Shown here: in pieces, positions 50,993 through 59,206 of the stretch
How positions within the stretch are numbered: the first letter of the stretch is position 1
Layout of the letters: each line of letters starts with the position of its first letter
NCBI RefSeq assembly: GCF_000019905.1
Contig: NC_010556.1
Coordinates: 1,452,001 to 1,516,000, forward strand
From: Exiguobacterium artemiae 255-15
Lineage (GTDB): Bacteria; Bacillota; Bacilli; Exiguobacteriales; Exiguobacteriaceae
Reading direction: 5' to 3'
Length of the DNA: 64,000 nt
Made by a program: the position numbers and the translations under genes
Notes under the pieces: generated by a model
The model's input: the letters and a program-made list of their open reading frames with translations, nothing else
Database searches by the model: none
Told to the model about the DNA's origin: nothing

Positions 50993-51587
50993 CTCGTCCC
51001 TCCTCAAATAAGGCGGCCTCGATTTCAAAGGCTGTCGCCATGACGTAATATAATTTTTGATCTGTCTCATCCGTTGATGCATCGTGTTCGACTTCCAATA
51101 ACAATTCGCGGTAACGTTTCGTAAACGTCAAGAATTGCTCAGGTGTAAGCCGGAGTTCTTTTTGCAGCGACAGACTTTCCCAGTTCTCGACGTCAGGGGA
51201 ACTCGGGGCAAACGAACGTTCAGGCGCCGTCAAGACACGTGTTTTCGCCCGGTCGAGCACTTCGATGTACGACTGGCGTGTCGCCTGTTTCGTCTCGACG
51301 AGATTGAGCAGATGATCAGCTGGAATGAATCCGCGGGCGACAGCTTGATAATACTTCAATACATTGCCACCCCGGACTTCTTCTTTGACAAGGCGAATCA
51401 ACTGATACTTTTCGAGTTCCCGCAGATGATACAAAATCTTCGCCCGGGAGACGTCGAGCTTTTGTGCCAATTGCTGGCCAGTATGCGGCTGTTCAATCAG
51501 ATGCATCAGCATCTTCGTCCGCATCGGATCGCTGATGACTTTGAGTTGTTCATACTGTTCGAGAATCAAAATCGCCTGCTGTTCCAT
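50979..51587 (-). CDS. Winged-helix regulator (ArsR-like) coupled to the MFS gene
   Basis: A 202-residue protein with an N-terminal winged helix-turn-helix (QLKVISDPMRTKMLMHLIEQ and GQQLAQKLDVSRAKILYHLRELE, residues 10-65). The C-terminal two-thirds is helical and may bind ligand. A GTG at 51596 sits inside the ribosome site AAGGAGTG, so ATG 51587 is preferred. Likely represses the downstream exporter gene, with which it overlaps. Confidence 0.82.
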   Translation of the reverse strand: MEQQAILILEQYEQLKVISDPMRTKMLMHLIEQPHTGQQLAQKLDVSRAKILYHLRELEKYQLIRLVKEEVRGGNVLKYYQAVARGFIPADHLLNLVETKQATRQSYIEVLDRAKTRVLTAPERSFAPSSPDVENWESLSLQKELRLTPEQFLTFTKRYRELLLEVEHDASTDETDQKLYYVMATAFEIEAALFEEGRDAGD

Positions 51588-51750
51588 TATTAGCACTCCT
51601 TTTTATTAACCGATTAACTTTTATTAACTGTAAAGCTAGTATACCTGAATGATTGACAAAATAAACCATTTTTCAAAAAGAAGAATTTGTTCAGTTAAAG
51701 CAGAACGTTAAACAAAGAACGGATTTTCTACTGACAAAGGAGCGAGTCAA

Positions 51751-52170
51751 ATGGAGCAATCGCAAACACTTGAAATCAACGCCGTCATCCAACGTCCGGT
51801 CGCAGACGTCTGGACGTACTGGACGGAACCGGAACACATTAAAGCCTGGAACGCGGCTTCTGACGATTGGCATACGACGGAAGCAACGAATGATGTCCAG
51901 GCGGGGGGACATTTTTCCAGTCACATGGCGGCAAAGGACGGAAGTGTCGGCTTTGATTTTTCCGGCGTCTAGCTAGAGGTCATTCTTTATGAAAAATTAG
52001 CGTACACGATCGACGATGGACGCCACGTGACGATTCTGTTTTCGGCGAACGGTGATGAGACCGAGGTCGTTGAAACGTTTGAAGCGGAGTCGACGAATCC
52101 GCCCGAAATGCAACAAGCGGGCTGGAAGGCGATTCTTGACCGTTTTAAAGCGTACGCGGAGCAACAGTGA
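51751..52170 (+). pseudogene. SRPBCC (AHSA1-type) protein interrupted by an in-frame TAG
   Basis: The first 73 codons encode a typical AHSA1-like start (INAVIQRPVADVWTYWTEPE, then HIKAWNAASDDW). The TAG at 51970-51972 falls in FDFSGV-*-LEVI, where family members usually have an aromatic residue such as Tyr. The same frame continues through LEVILYEKLAYTIDDGRHV to a TGA at 52170, giving a normal-length protein of 139 residues. Ribosome site AAAGGAGCGAG. This is the second SRPBCC gene in the window and the second broken one. Confidence 0.8.
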
Positions 52171-52185
52171 ATGTAAGAAAGACGA

Positions 52186-52216
52186 CAAAACCCGTTCCAT
52201 GACAGGACGGGTTTTT
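52186..52216. terminator. Terminator
   Basis: AAAACCCGT and ACGGGTTTT around an eleven-base loop, with TTTG after; between convergent genes. Confidence 0.85.
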
Positions 52217-52226
52217 GTGTTTTTCC

Positions 52227-53312
52227 TTATTTTTTGAGTTGTATGAGGTGGAAATGTAATGTTCCGTCATCCCGGAGCACACTGTAACCGAGTCGACCGT
52301 TCGTGAAAACCGGTTTCGAATACTCGCCTTCCTTGTCCGTCAGCGGGACAACCGTCCCGTTTATCAGGTCCGCATAAAGGAGTTGATGCTGTTCTTCCCG
52401 GAAGACGACACGATCGGCTGACAGGAAACAAAAGGCATCAGTCAGATCATACGGTTCCGGTGTCGTATAGTAGTACGATGTCCGGTTCGATCCATGCGAC
52501 TGGAACAGAGCGTTTCCTTCCGCACCCGTTGCGAGATAGTGCCGCCCATAAGCAAAATCAAGCGGCATCGTGGCTTTTTTGATCGTTTTTCCGGAAAGTG
52601 TCGTGTAGGCGGTCGTTTTTTCATCCGCTTTGTACGTGGTTTGATCGAGAAGAATTCCACCGTCTCCGTCCCGGAGATGTTGCGCATATGCTCCGGTCCG
52701 GGTTGCTGTTTCCTTCAACGTCAGTGTTTTTTGTGTCGTGACGTACCCGGTCGCCGCATCATATTTTTGCACAAGCGAGTGTATCTGACGGTTCTTTTTC
52801 ATATGCTTGATCCAGGAGACATGCGTCGCTGTCGTCTGCAAATCCGGGTAAAAATGCTTCGGCTCGGTTCCTTGATCCAGTTGTTGGATGGAACCGGTCG
52901 CTAAATCCATGGTCTCCAGTGTCCATGTGCTGTCATTCGCATGATCTTGATAACGGATCCAAAATAACTGCCGTCCGACACCGACCAGTTTGTAAATGGA
53001 TTGCTTCGTCGTATACAATTTTTGCAGCTTTTGATCCGTTAAGGAATAACGGAAAATGAAGCTGTTCTTCTCGTTTGAGGCGTAAAAATACAAGGCGGTT
53101 TCATCGATGTAACTCGGACCGGACAGGTAAGGATACCGCTGATAGACAGCCGTTAAATCGTAACTATTGCTTTGTCCGAGCGGCGAAAACGTCTCACTTC
53201 GGATCAATTCTTTTGGTGCTGGAACCGGGGGCGTTGGTTCCGATTCCGGTTGACTGCATCCTACAAGCAGCAGGACAAGGCTGAATAAGCTGAGTTTTAA
53301 AAAATAAGGCAT
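52227..53312 (-). CDS. Lipoprotein with beta-propeller-like body, paralogue of 57595
   Basis: A 361-residue lipoprotein: LVLLLVGCSQPE. The body shows about five repeating units of strand-rich sequence with D/N turns, as in WD- or YVTN-type propellers; that fold is inferred. The segment AFCFLSADRVVFRE and YADLINGTVVPLT are nearly matched in the lipoprotein at 57595..58766 (AFRFLSADRVIFRE, YADLARGTVSPLT). They are likely paralogues. Ribosome site weak (AACGGGAG). Function unknown. Confidence 0.75.
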   Translation of the reverse strand: MPYFLKLSLFSLVLLLVGCSQPESEPTPPVPAPKELIRSETFSPLGQSNSYDLTAVYQRYPYLSGPSYIDETALYFYASNEKNSFIFRYSLTDQKLQKLYTTKQSIYKLVGVGRQLFWIRYQDHANDSTWTLETMDLATGSIQQLDQGTEPKHFYPDLQTTATHVSWIKHMKKNRQIHSLVQKYDAATGYVTTQKTLTLKETATRTGAYAQHLRDGDGGILLDQTTYKADEKTTAYTTLSGKTIKKATMPLDFAYGRHYLATGAEGNALFQSHGSNRTSYYYTTPEPYDLTDAFCFLSADRVVFREEQHQLLYADLINGTVVPLTDKEGEYSKPVFTNGRLGYSVLRDDGTLHFHLIQLKK

Positions 53313-53430
53313 AGCAAAAAACTCCCGTTCTGTTTTAGGAAAATGAAAACTCTATTAGTGTATAGCGAAACGAATCCATTGCCCTAAAAAAGAAAGCAAG
53401 CTTACAGGAATGTAAGCTGATGTTTCTTTC

Positions 53431-53451
53431 ATAAATATTCTGAATATTTAT
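53431..53451. promoter_or_regulatory. 21-bp palindrome before the PadR gene
   Basis: ATAAATATTCTGAATATTTAT is a perfect palindrome around a central base. Its size fits a PadR dimer operator, and it lies about 60 bases before the PadR ATG, between it and the lipoprotein gene. Inferred, not shown. Confidence 0.5.
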
Positions 53452-53508
53452 TTAGTAACTGAATGACCGGGAATATATATATATATCTAAAAGATACAGG
53501 AGAATCCG

Positions 53509-54053
53509 ATGCCTAAAGAAAACATGACACGATATGCGATTTTAGGATTGCTGGCAAGCGGCTGTACGTCCGGTTACGAAATGAAACATACGATTGATAC
53601 GAGCCTTAATCATTTTGGAAGATCAGCTTCGGACAGGTCTATCCGATGTTGAAGACGTTGGCGCAGGAAGGATTAATCGTTGAAGAAACCGGAGAAGGGG
53701 ATGACCGGAAGACGTTTGTTTTGACACCGGACGGCGAGGCGGAACTCGAACGCTGGGTCCAGGAGCCGACGACCGAACTACCGGTCCAGCGGAATGAACT
53801 GTTACTGAAACTCTATTTTGCCCGTCATGAGTCAAAAGAAACTACGATTCAAAAAATCGATCAGCATGCCGCTCTGCTCCGTGAACGGTTGGAGACGTAC
53901 CAGATGATTGAACAAACGATTCGTGCCTCTCCTGAAACAAACGAAGCGATGTATTGGCTGTTGACGCTCGATTACGGTAAACGAAAGACACAAGCCTTGC
54001 TCGAATGGTGTGAAGCGTCCGTTCAGACACTCGAAGGAGGAACATCGTCATGA
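53509..54053 (+). pseudogene. PadR-family regulator with a one-base frameshift
   Basis: The frame starts MPKENMTRYAILGLLASGCT, then SGYEMKHTIDTSLNHF, a clear PadR winged helix, and loses register at 53613-53616 (TTTT). The second frame resumes with FGQVYPML and KTLAQEGLIVEE and runs to the end at 54053. With one T added, it reads NHFWKISFGQVYPML, a standard PadR segment, giving about 181 residues. ACAGGAG precedes the ATG. The 3' end overlaps the DUF4188 gene by four bases. Frameshift mutation or sequence error. Confidence 0.8.
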
Positions 54054-54514
54054 AACGCGTGATCGCGACACCAAATGAAGACATCGTCGTATTCATAATC
54101 GGCTTACGGATCAACCGTCTGCGATCGGTCCGGAAATGGTGGCCGGCCGTCCAGGCGATGACACCGATGATTGAGGAATGTTATGAGCAGCAGGTTGGTT
54201 TGTTGTCGCATGAGATGCTCGTCGGATGGCGGTCGGTCACGTTGATTCAATATTGGCGTTCCTCCGACGCTCTGATTGCCTACTCGCACTGTAACCGCCA
54301 TCTGACCGCCTGGAAACAATTTAATCAGTTGTCGCGGGCAAGTAACGCCGTCGGGATTTTCCATGAGACGTTTGAAATCAGCAACTACGAGACGATGTAT
54401 GTCAATCTGCCGACACGGGGACTGGCAAAAGCGGTCGGAGAAAGTACGATTCAGAAACATCAGGAACAGGCGAAGGACCGGCTGGCAGAACGCAAGGTGT
54501 CGACACGTGAATAA
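54050..54514 (+). CDS. DUF4188 protein
   Basis: A 154-residue protein. DIVVFIIGLRINRL near the start and QYWRSSDALIAYSHCNRHLTAW in the middle are the family signatures. DUF4188 proteins have a dimeric alpha-beta barrel similar to monooxygenases, but the substrate is unknown. The ATG overlaps the PadR stop by four bases; PadR-DUF4188 pairs are common and suggest repression by PadR. Confidence 0.85.
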   Translation: MKRVIATPNEDIVVFIIGLRINRLRSVRKWWPAVQAMTPMIEECYEQQVGLLSHEMLVGWRSVTLIQYWRSSDALIAYSHCNRHLTAWKQFNQLSRASNAVGIFHETFEISNYETMYVNLPTRGLAKAVGESTIQKHQEQAKDRLAERKVSTRE

Positions 54515-54519
54515 CGAAC

Positions 54520-54552
54520 GAAGGGAGCGGTTTCCAATGATCCGCTCCCTTG
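54520..54552. terminator. Terminator-like hairpin
   Basis: AAGGGAGCGG with CCGCTCCCTT, a 10-bp perfect stem around an eleven-base loop, but only a short T tract follows on the plus strand. Confidence 0.65.
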
Positions 54553-54561
54553 ATGTATGTA

Positions 54562-54720
54562 TTACTGTTCTACCCGGACTAATGTTTCCCCGCAATTTTG
54601 ACAAATCGAATTCATTGTTTCGGTACACTCTTTGCAAAAAGTACAGTTGTGCGAACAATGATACGTTTCCTGACCTTCTTCAAATGTCTCCGCACAGCGG
54701 GTACAGTTTGTTGCCTGCAT
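54562..54720 (-). CDS. Small zinc-binding (DUF1272-type) protein
   Basis: A 52-residue protein. The eight Cys/His residues in NCTRCAETF, YHCSHNCTFCKEC and SICQNCGE form two likely zinc sites, matching the DUF1272 pattern. The start ATG 54720 follows GAGGTGAACGAC; a longer upstream frame has no ribosome site. Function unknown; such proteins are often RING/FYVE-like. Confidence 0.8.
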   Translation of the reverse strand: MQATNCTRCAETFEEGQETYHCSHNCTFCKECTETMNSICQNCGETLVRVEQ

Positions 54721-54869
54721 GTCGTTCACCTCACTTATGTTTGATCTGTCTTTATTGTACGAAAGCAGAACAGAACCGGACAGACGATTTTCCTTGGAAT
54801 TCAGTAGCTTCACCTGAAAATGAATGGTAATTTTAAGATATGTCTTCATAATATTAGGAGGGTTGAAAA

Positions 54870-55313
54870 ATGGACGAAATTGATTATGCGATTATCCAAA
54901 CCTTGCAGGGAGATGGACGGATGTCCTGGACGGAACTCGGCAAAACGGTTGGTCTGTCGACACCGGCCGTCAACGAGCGCGTCAAGAAACTCGAGTACCG
55001 TGGTGTCATCGAAGGATATCGGGCCGTCATTAATCCCGTTGCGCTTGAAAAAACCATCATGGCGATTTTGATGTTCGAAGATACAAAATGCGACGCGTTT
55101 ATCGCGTTTTGCCAAGATCATCCGGATGTCATCGAGTGCCACCGGCTCGCCGGAACGTTTAACTTCATGGTCAAATTGTATACGCCGTCCGTCGAGACAC
55201 TGGAAACGTTTATCGATGCTTCGATGAAATACGGAAAACCATCGACCTGGATCCGCTTGTCGTCACCTGTCGCGTTTAAGGCCTTTACAGTCGGGAATGG
55301 TGTTTTGATTTAA
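54870..55313 (+). CDS. Lrp/AsnC-family transcriptional regulator
   Basis: A 147-residue regulator. DEIDYAIIQTLQGDGRMSWT and GKTVGLSTPAVNERVKKLE form the DNA-binding HTH (1-60). The second half, AIMAILMFEDTKCDAFIAFC onward, is the RAM ligand-binding domain. Typically responds to an amino acid. AGGAGG precedes ATG 54870. No obvious neighbour target; monocistronic. Confidence 0.9.
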   Translation: MDEIDYAIIQTLQGDGRMSWTELGKTVGLSTPAVNERVKKLEYRGVIEGYRAVINPVALEKTIMAILMFEDTKCDAFIAFCQDHPDVIECHRLAGTFNFMVKLYTPSVETLETFIDASMKYGKPSTWIRLSSPVAFKAFTVGNGVLI

Positions 55314-55334
55314 TGTTGTAATTCAGTAACAAAA

Positions 55335-55372
55335 AACGGCTATCTCCTGAACTTTTAAAGGAAATAACCGTA
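55335..55372. terminator. Imperfect terminator after the Lrp gene
   Basis: CGGCTATCTCCT and AGGAAATAACCG form a stem with mismatches; T run absent, so weak. Confidence 0.55.
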
Positions 55373-55387
55373 TGATCATGTTTTAAG

Positions 55388-55588
55388 TTAAGTACAACAC
55401 TTCATTGCTTCTTCGACCTGATTTTCCTGAATCAGAACTTGGCCGTCTTTAACCGTAAACTCAATATCGTGAGCTTTTAACCGCTCGATTTGAGCCGGTG
55501 TCTCTTCTCCCCATGGAACGGTTTTCGGTTGCTCGGCAGTACATCCGACGAGCAATAAACTGCTTGCGAGCAGTAAAGGTCTCAGCAT
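55388..55588 (-). CDS. Small lipoprotein
   Basis: A 66-residue lipoprotein (LLLVGCTAEQ) that ends with an unusual KCC motif. GAETPAQIERLKAHD-like helix and FTVKDGQVLIQENQVE strand suggest a compact domain. Ribosome site TAGGAG. It lies 14 bases after the protease gene and may share its transcript. Confidence 0.7.
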   Translation of the reverse strand: MLRPLLLASSLLLVGCTAEQPKTVPWGEETPAQIERLKAHDIEFTVKDGQVLIQENQVEEAMKCCT

Positions 55589-55602
55589 GAACTCGACTCC
55601 TA

Positions 55603-56073
55603 TCAGGACGTATGTTGATTTTTGTTAAAAAACAGCTGTTTCAATTGCAGGCCGTCGCTCGCAATACCACTGGATAAGCGAATCGGAAGAAGATTAAATA
55701 CGATAAAAATCAAAGAAACTTGAATGAATGGCTGAGCCAACAAGTGCATGATCGGACTCGGAAACAGCAGACTCAGGATCAAAACAAATACACCACCTGT
55801 CAAGTTAGCACCAACTCCGCCGAGTAATACAACAGCTCGTTGTCCACGGCTGAGCGAAATCTCTGACGGTTGAGACCGGTGCAGTCCTTCCCAAAATTGC
55901 TTTCGGGCGAGGGAAAAATGACCGATTTGTAAGAAGGATTCACCTTTGCCGATGGAAATTGATTGTAAGCGTAGACCGACTAAGCGGGCGGCGAATGCAT
56001 GCCCGTACTCATGCAGAATCAGACTCGGTAAGTAAAAGGCTAGCATGATTAGATTGAACCAGAGTAAACCCAT
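55603..56073 (-). CDS. M50-family (site-2 protease-like) membrane metalloprotease
   Basis: A 156-residue membrane protein. LILHEYGHAFAARLVG is the zinc-binding HExxH motif in a first helix, and the last helix region carries IASDGLQLKQL, the expected second metal-binding Asp (DG). Short for the family but complete in the two key motifs. Likely intramembrane cleavage of an unknown substrate. ATG 56073 follows GAGGAGGAAGAAC; the upstream frame lacks a site. Confidence 0.78.
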   Translation of the reverse strand: MGLLWFNLIMLAFYLPSLILHEYGHAFAARLVGLRLQSISIGKGESFLQIGHFSLARKQFWEGLHRSQPSEISLSRGQRAVVLLGGVGANLTGGVFVLILSLLFPSPIMHLLAQPFIQVSLIFIVFNLLPIRLSSGIASDGLQLKQLFFNKNQHTS

Positions 56074-56177
56074 GTTCTTCCTCCTCTCATCCACAAACAT
56101 AACAAAAAATGGATGTTTCAAGCAACTTACATAATTGTCATTTCCTCATCTAGAGATTAAAAAAGGAGACTTATTAA

Positions 56178-56882
56178 ATGAACCTGTTAACTGATTCCAC
56201 TTTGCCACTTCGGATATTTCCAGCTCAGCGTCAGGATTATCGCAAAACCATCTGCCTGTACCACGGCTGGGGATCAAGCGTGACAAAATATGAAGACTTC
56301 GCCCGAACGCTTTCGGAACAAGGGTTTACGGTCATTGTGCCGGAACTCCACCTGCATGACAGCCGCGATCGGCTGGAGGCATACTTTAATCACGGTGTCG
56401 TTGAACGACATTTCTGGCCGATCGTTTTTCAGAGCATTGAGGAGTCCGTTACGCTCGTGAAGCAGTTGAACGTAACACAAGCAGACATCATCTGGCTCGG
56501 TGTTTCGATGGGCGGATTCATCGCGAGCGGTATCGCTGCGAAACAACAGGGCAGCGCCGGGATAATCAATATCAACGGCTCCGGATCCTTTTTATTTACG
56601 GAACAGCTTTTTCGACAGCGCGACAACAGAGCTGAGTTGACAATGGAAGAAAAACAACGTTTGAAGGCGTATGATCCTGTCCTGCAAGCAATGTCCGCAC
56701 CGACATTATTCGTTCATGGTCAATGCGACACGGTCATTCCGATCGAGACGCAGGAACACTGCGTGCAGCAAGCAACGGAACTGAATCGTGATTTGACGTT
56801 CCTCACGTATCCGTCCATCAATCATACGGTATCCGATCAGATGATTTCGGATGTCATGGTTTGGTTAAATCAGCGCTTTTAA
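56178..56882 (+). CDS. Alpha/beta hydrolase (esterase/peptidase-like)
   Basis: A 234-residue serine hydrolase. LYHGWGSSVTKYEDFA supplies the oxyanion-hole region; GVSMGGFIAS carries the nucleophile Ser in GxSxG; CDTVIPIETQEH and SINHTVSD carry the Asp and His of the triad. The substrate is unknown; yqiA/prolyl oligopeptidase-like size. AAAAGGAGA precedes ATG 56178. Confidence 0.87.
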   Translation: MNLLTDSTLPLRIFPAQRQDYRKTICLYHGWGSSVTKYEDFARTLSEQGFTVIVPELHLHDSRDRLEAYFNHGVVERHFWPIVFQSIEESVTLVKQLNVTQADIIWLGVSMGGFIASGIAAKQQGSAGIININGSGSFLFTEQLFRQRDNRAELTMEEKQRLKAYDPVLQAMSAPTLFVHGQCDTVIPIETQEHCVQQATELNRDLTFLTYPSINHTVSDQMISDVMVWLNQRF

Positions 56883-56894
56883 CGTTAGACAGAA

Positions 56895-56929
56895 GAACCG
56901 GACACCTGCTTGAGATGTCCGGTTTTTTA
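56895..56929. terminator. Terminator after the hydrolase
   Basis: AACCGGACA and TGTCCGGTT over an eleven-base loop, followed by TTTT; its end carries the stop of the gene on the other strand. Confidence 0.85.
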
Positions 56930-57106
56930 GTACTGAGTGATCAGAAGAGACGCCGTACCGAAAAGAATGATCAAAGATGTAAAAACAGCTTTCGTGCGGG
57001 GAGAAAGCGGGATGCCTTGTTGTTTTTTCTGAACGTAGAAATATCCGTACAGAACGCTTATCACCAGTGTCGCGATGGCGAAACATGACGCAATCGTTAT
57101 CAGCAT
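56927..57106 (-). CDS. 59-residue two-TM protein
   Basis: Two helices, LITIASCFAIATLVISVLYGYF and AVFTSLIILFGTASLLI, joined by a polar basic loop (QKKQQGIPLSPRTK). AAGGAGG lies eight to nine bases before ATG 57106. It lies 21 bases after the DUF2200 gene and is in the same frame, separated only by that gene's TAG. Function unknown. Confidence 0.65.
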   Translation of the reverse strand: MLITIASCFAIATLVISVLYGYFYVQKKQQGIPLSPRTKAVFTSLIILFGTASLLITQY

Positions 57107-57127
57107 ATGGGTTGTCCTCCTTGTGTT

Positions 57128-57475
57128 CTACCGCAGAATTTTTTCGAGAGCTTTTCCTTTTGCCAGTTCATCAATCAACTTGTCGAGATAGCGGATTTCC
57201 CGCATCAACGGATCCTCGACGTCTTCGACCCGGACGCCGCAGACGACACCTTTGATTAACAATCGACGTTCCTGCATCTGTGGGGCATCCGCAAAAAAGG
57301 CTTCGAATGTCGTCTGATCCGTCGCTAATGTTGCGAGTTGTTGCTCCGAGTAACCGGTCAGCCAGCAAATGATCGTATCGACTTCCTGTTTCGTCCGACC
57401 CTTGCGTTCCGCTTTTGTCACGTAAAGCGGATAGACACTCGAAAACGCTGTCGTGTACAACCGATGTTTCGTCAT
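57128..57475 (-). CDS. DUF2200 protein
   Basis: A 115-residue protein. [20 protein letters not shown], then [15 protein letters not shown], is the family core, and [20 protein letters not shown] ends it near its usual length. Function unknown. The only gene in the window that clearly ends in TAG (57128-57130). If the TAG were read through, the frame would run directly into the next small gene; the AAGGAGG site there suggests separate translation. Confidence 0.85.
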   Translation of the reverse strand: MTKHRLYTTAFSSVYPLYVTKAERKGRTKQEVDTIICWLTGYSEQQLATLATDQTTFEAFFADAPQMQERRLLIKGVVCGVRVEDVEDPLMREIRYLDKLIDELAKGKALEKILR

Positions 57476-57552
57476 CGTATTTCCTCCTCATGACTAATTA
57501 TTACCAAAAGTGTAGCATACCGAACGCTCGAAATGGACCCCTCCGGACAAAA

Positions 57553-57590
57553 CAAAGACCGTCCTTTTCACACGAAAAGAACGGTCTTAA
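57553..57590. terminator. Bidirectional terminator
   Basis: AAGACCGTCCTTTT and AAAAGAACGGTCTT pair with one mismatch around CACACG. Confidence 0.85.
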
Positions 57591-57594
57591 CCAA

Positions 57595-58766
57595 TCATTT
57601 TTTTATATCGATGACATGGAATTCAATCTGTTCGTCGTCCGATACCCCGTATGCGAGCTTCCCGTTGGCATAAATCGGTTTGGACGTCGTATCGGTCATT
57701 TTCGTCAAGGGAGAAACGGTGCCGCGCGCAAGATCGGCGTACCAGAGTCGCGTCATACTCTCCCGAAAAATGACGCGGTCAGCCGATAAAAAACGGAACG
57801 CGTCAACCGTCAAGCGGTTGTCCGACGGTTTGAACTGGTACCCCGGTTGTCGTCCTTTCTTAGGCATGAAGAGGGCGGAGCCTTCTTCGCCGATCGAAAC
57901 ATACTTTTTGTTGTGTTCAAAATCAATCAGCCCGTTCATCCGTCGTTTGAACGTGCCGTCAAACGTCTCGAGTGTCGGCGTTTGATGACCGTTTTTGAAA
58001 GTACTTGTATGCAAAATCAGCCCGGCATCGCTCCGGCGGAAGTCAAATGGATACGGTCCATTCCGTTTTGCGCCTTCTTTTAAAATATACTGCTGATGGA
58101 TGATGATGGCGTCTTCCGCCACATCAAACGACTTGAGAATGGTTTTCGTTCGGGTCGGTGTCGCTTCATGCGTCATCCAGGATACCCGTTTGGACGACGT
58201 ATCCAGATAAGGAATCGCCGTGTCATAACGGCTGATCCCTTGATCAAGCGTATTGATTTTTTCCGTCTTCAAGTCCAGCAAGCGAATCGCCCATTTTTGT
58301 CCGGTTTTGGTTTGATTGTATTCGACCCAAAACAGGTAATGCGATACTCCGGTCGTCATACCAATCGTCCTATTGACTGTATGCAGCACCTGGTTATCGT
58401 TCGACCCTTGGCTGTAGCGGTAAATATAACTGTTAATGGTTGTATCGCTCGTTTGTTTAACGTGCGTATAGTAGATCGATTGCTCATACAGATAGTCCGG
58501 CGCAATGACGACGGTTTGTCCGGTAAAGAACGGGGCCAGATTGTATGTCTGATGGCTTCCAAGCGTAACCGTTTCGGATTGTCGCTCAGCGGCATGTATT
58601 TTCCATAGTAGGAAAACGAAGCAGTGACCGGTTCAACGATTGGCGCAGCTTGAGCCTGATCTGCCGAAACTTTCGGTTGTTGCTTCGTTGCATTCGAATC
58701 GGTGCATCCTGCCGTGACGACAAGCGTCAACGTCAACGCCGCCGTAAAAAAAGTCTTCCGGGACAT
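57595..58766 (-). pseudogene. Lipoprotein paralogue of 52227, broken by a frameshift
   Basis: Signal peptide and lipobox (LVVTAGCTDS) begin at ATG 58766. The frame departs near 58600: the first reading gives YYGKYMPLSDNPK, while another reading gives ERQSETVTLGSHQTYNLAP, which matches the paralogue's SETFSPLGQSNSYDL. One extra A in the AAAA at 58599-58602 would join them into about 390 residues. The long 3' frame is beta-propeller-like and shares AFRFLSADRVIFRE with 52227..53312. Cause: mutation or sequence error. The second half would not be translated unless a new start were used. Confidence 0.78.
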
Positions 58767-58806
58767 AGTAGGTGGTCTCCTTTTACCTAAAGTGGGGGAA
58801 TCGAGC

Positions 58807-59046
58807 TCAACGGCGGTTGTGTTTCATTCGCCAACGCATCGAGACGAAAAAAGCAGAAATGCCGGACAAAGTAACTAAATAGAAACAGATGGCGAAAGCA
58901 AACTCGCCATAATCCTCAAGACTGGCGAACGGATTACCCATAATAAACGGGTTGGGTAACGCACCGATCAAAAACAGAGGAATGAACAGCAGAAAAAACC
59001 GTTTCCAAAAATAATACTTATACGAAGTACCGCTACTGACGTCCAT
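58807..59046 (-). CDS. Two-TM membrane protein
   Basis: A 79-residue protein with helices FFLLFIPLFLIGALP and FAFAICFYLVTLSGISAFFV and a basic tail (MKHNRR). AAAGGAG lies seven bases before ATG 59046. It is 40 bases upstream of the broken lipoprotein gene, and the two may be one operon. Function unknown. Confidence 0.65.
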   Translation of the reverse strand: MDVSSGTSYKYYFWKRFFLLFIPLFLIGALPNPFIMGNPFASLEDYGEFAFAICFYLVTLSGISAFFVSMRWRMKHNRR

Positions 59047-59152
59047 CAGTGTACTCCTTTCCAAATTCAGAATTTAATATCCTATATTTAACATATTATA
59101 TCATTTATAGTTTGGTCAGATAAAAAGATTTAAAGAAGTCATCAATGAAAAA

Positions 59153-59199
59153 AAACGGTCAGGAAGTTACCAGCTGGGCTGTCGTCTTCCTGACCGTTT
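59153..59199. terminator. Terminator
   Basis: AAACGGTCAGGAAG pairs perfectly with CTTCCTGACCGTTT over a loop of about 19 bases, serving the oxidoreductase gene. Confidence 0.88.
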
Positions 59200-59206
59200 G
59201 ACCGGC

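Noticed and set aside
53399-53418. AGCTTACA/TGTAAGCT hairpin as terminator
   Set aside because: It lies upstream of both divergent genes, where a terminator has no obvious purpose; the T-rich tract occurs on the minus strand only and may be coincidental.
53473-53487. TATATATATA tract before the PadR gene as a repeat or origin element
   Set aside because: Short dinucleotide run consistent with a promoter -10 region; no other origin features.
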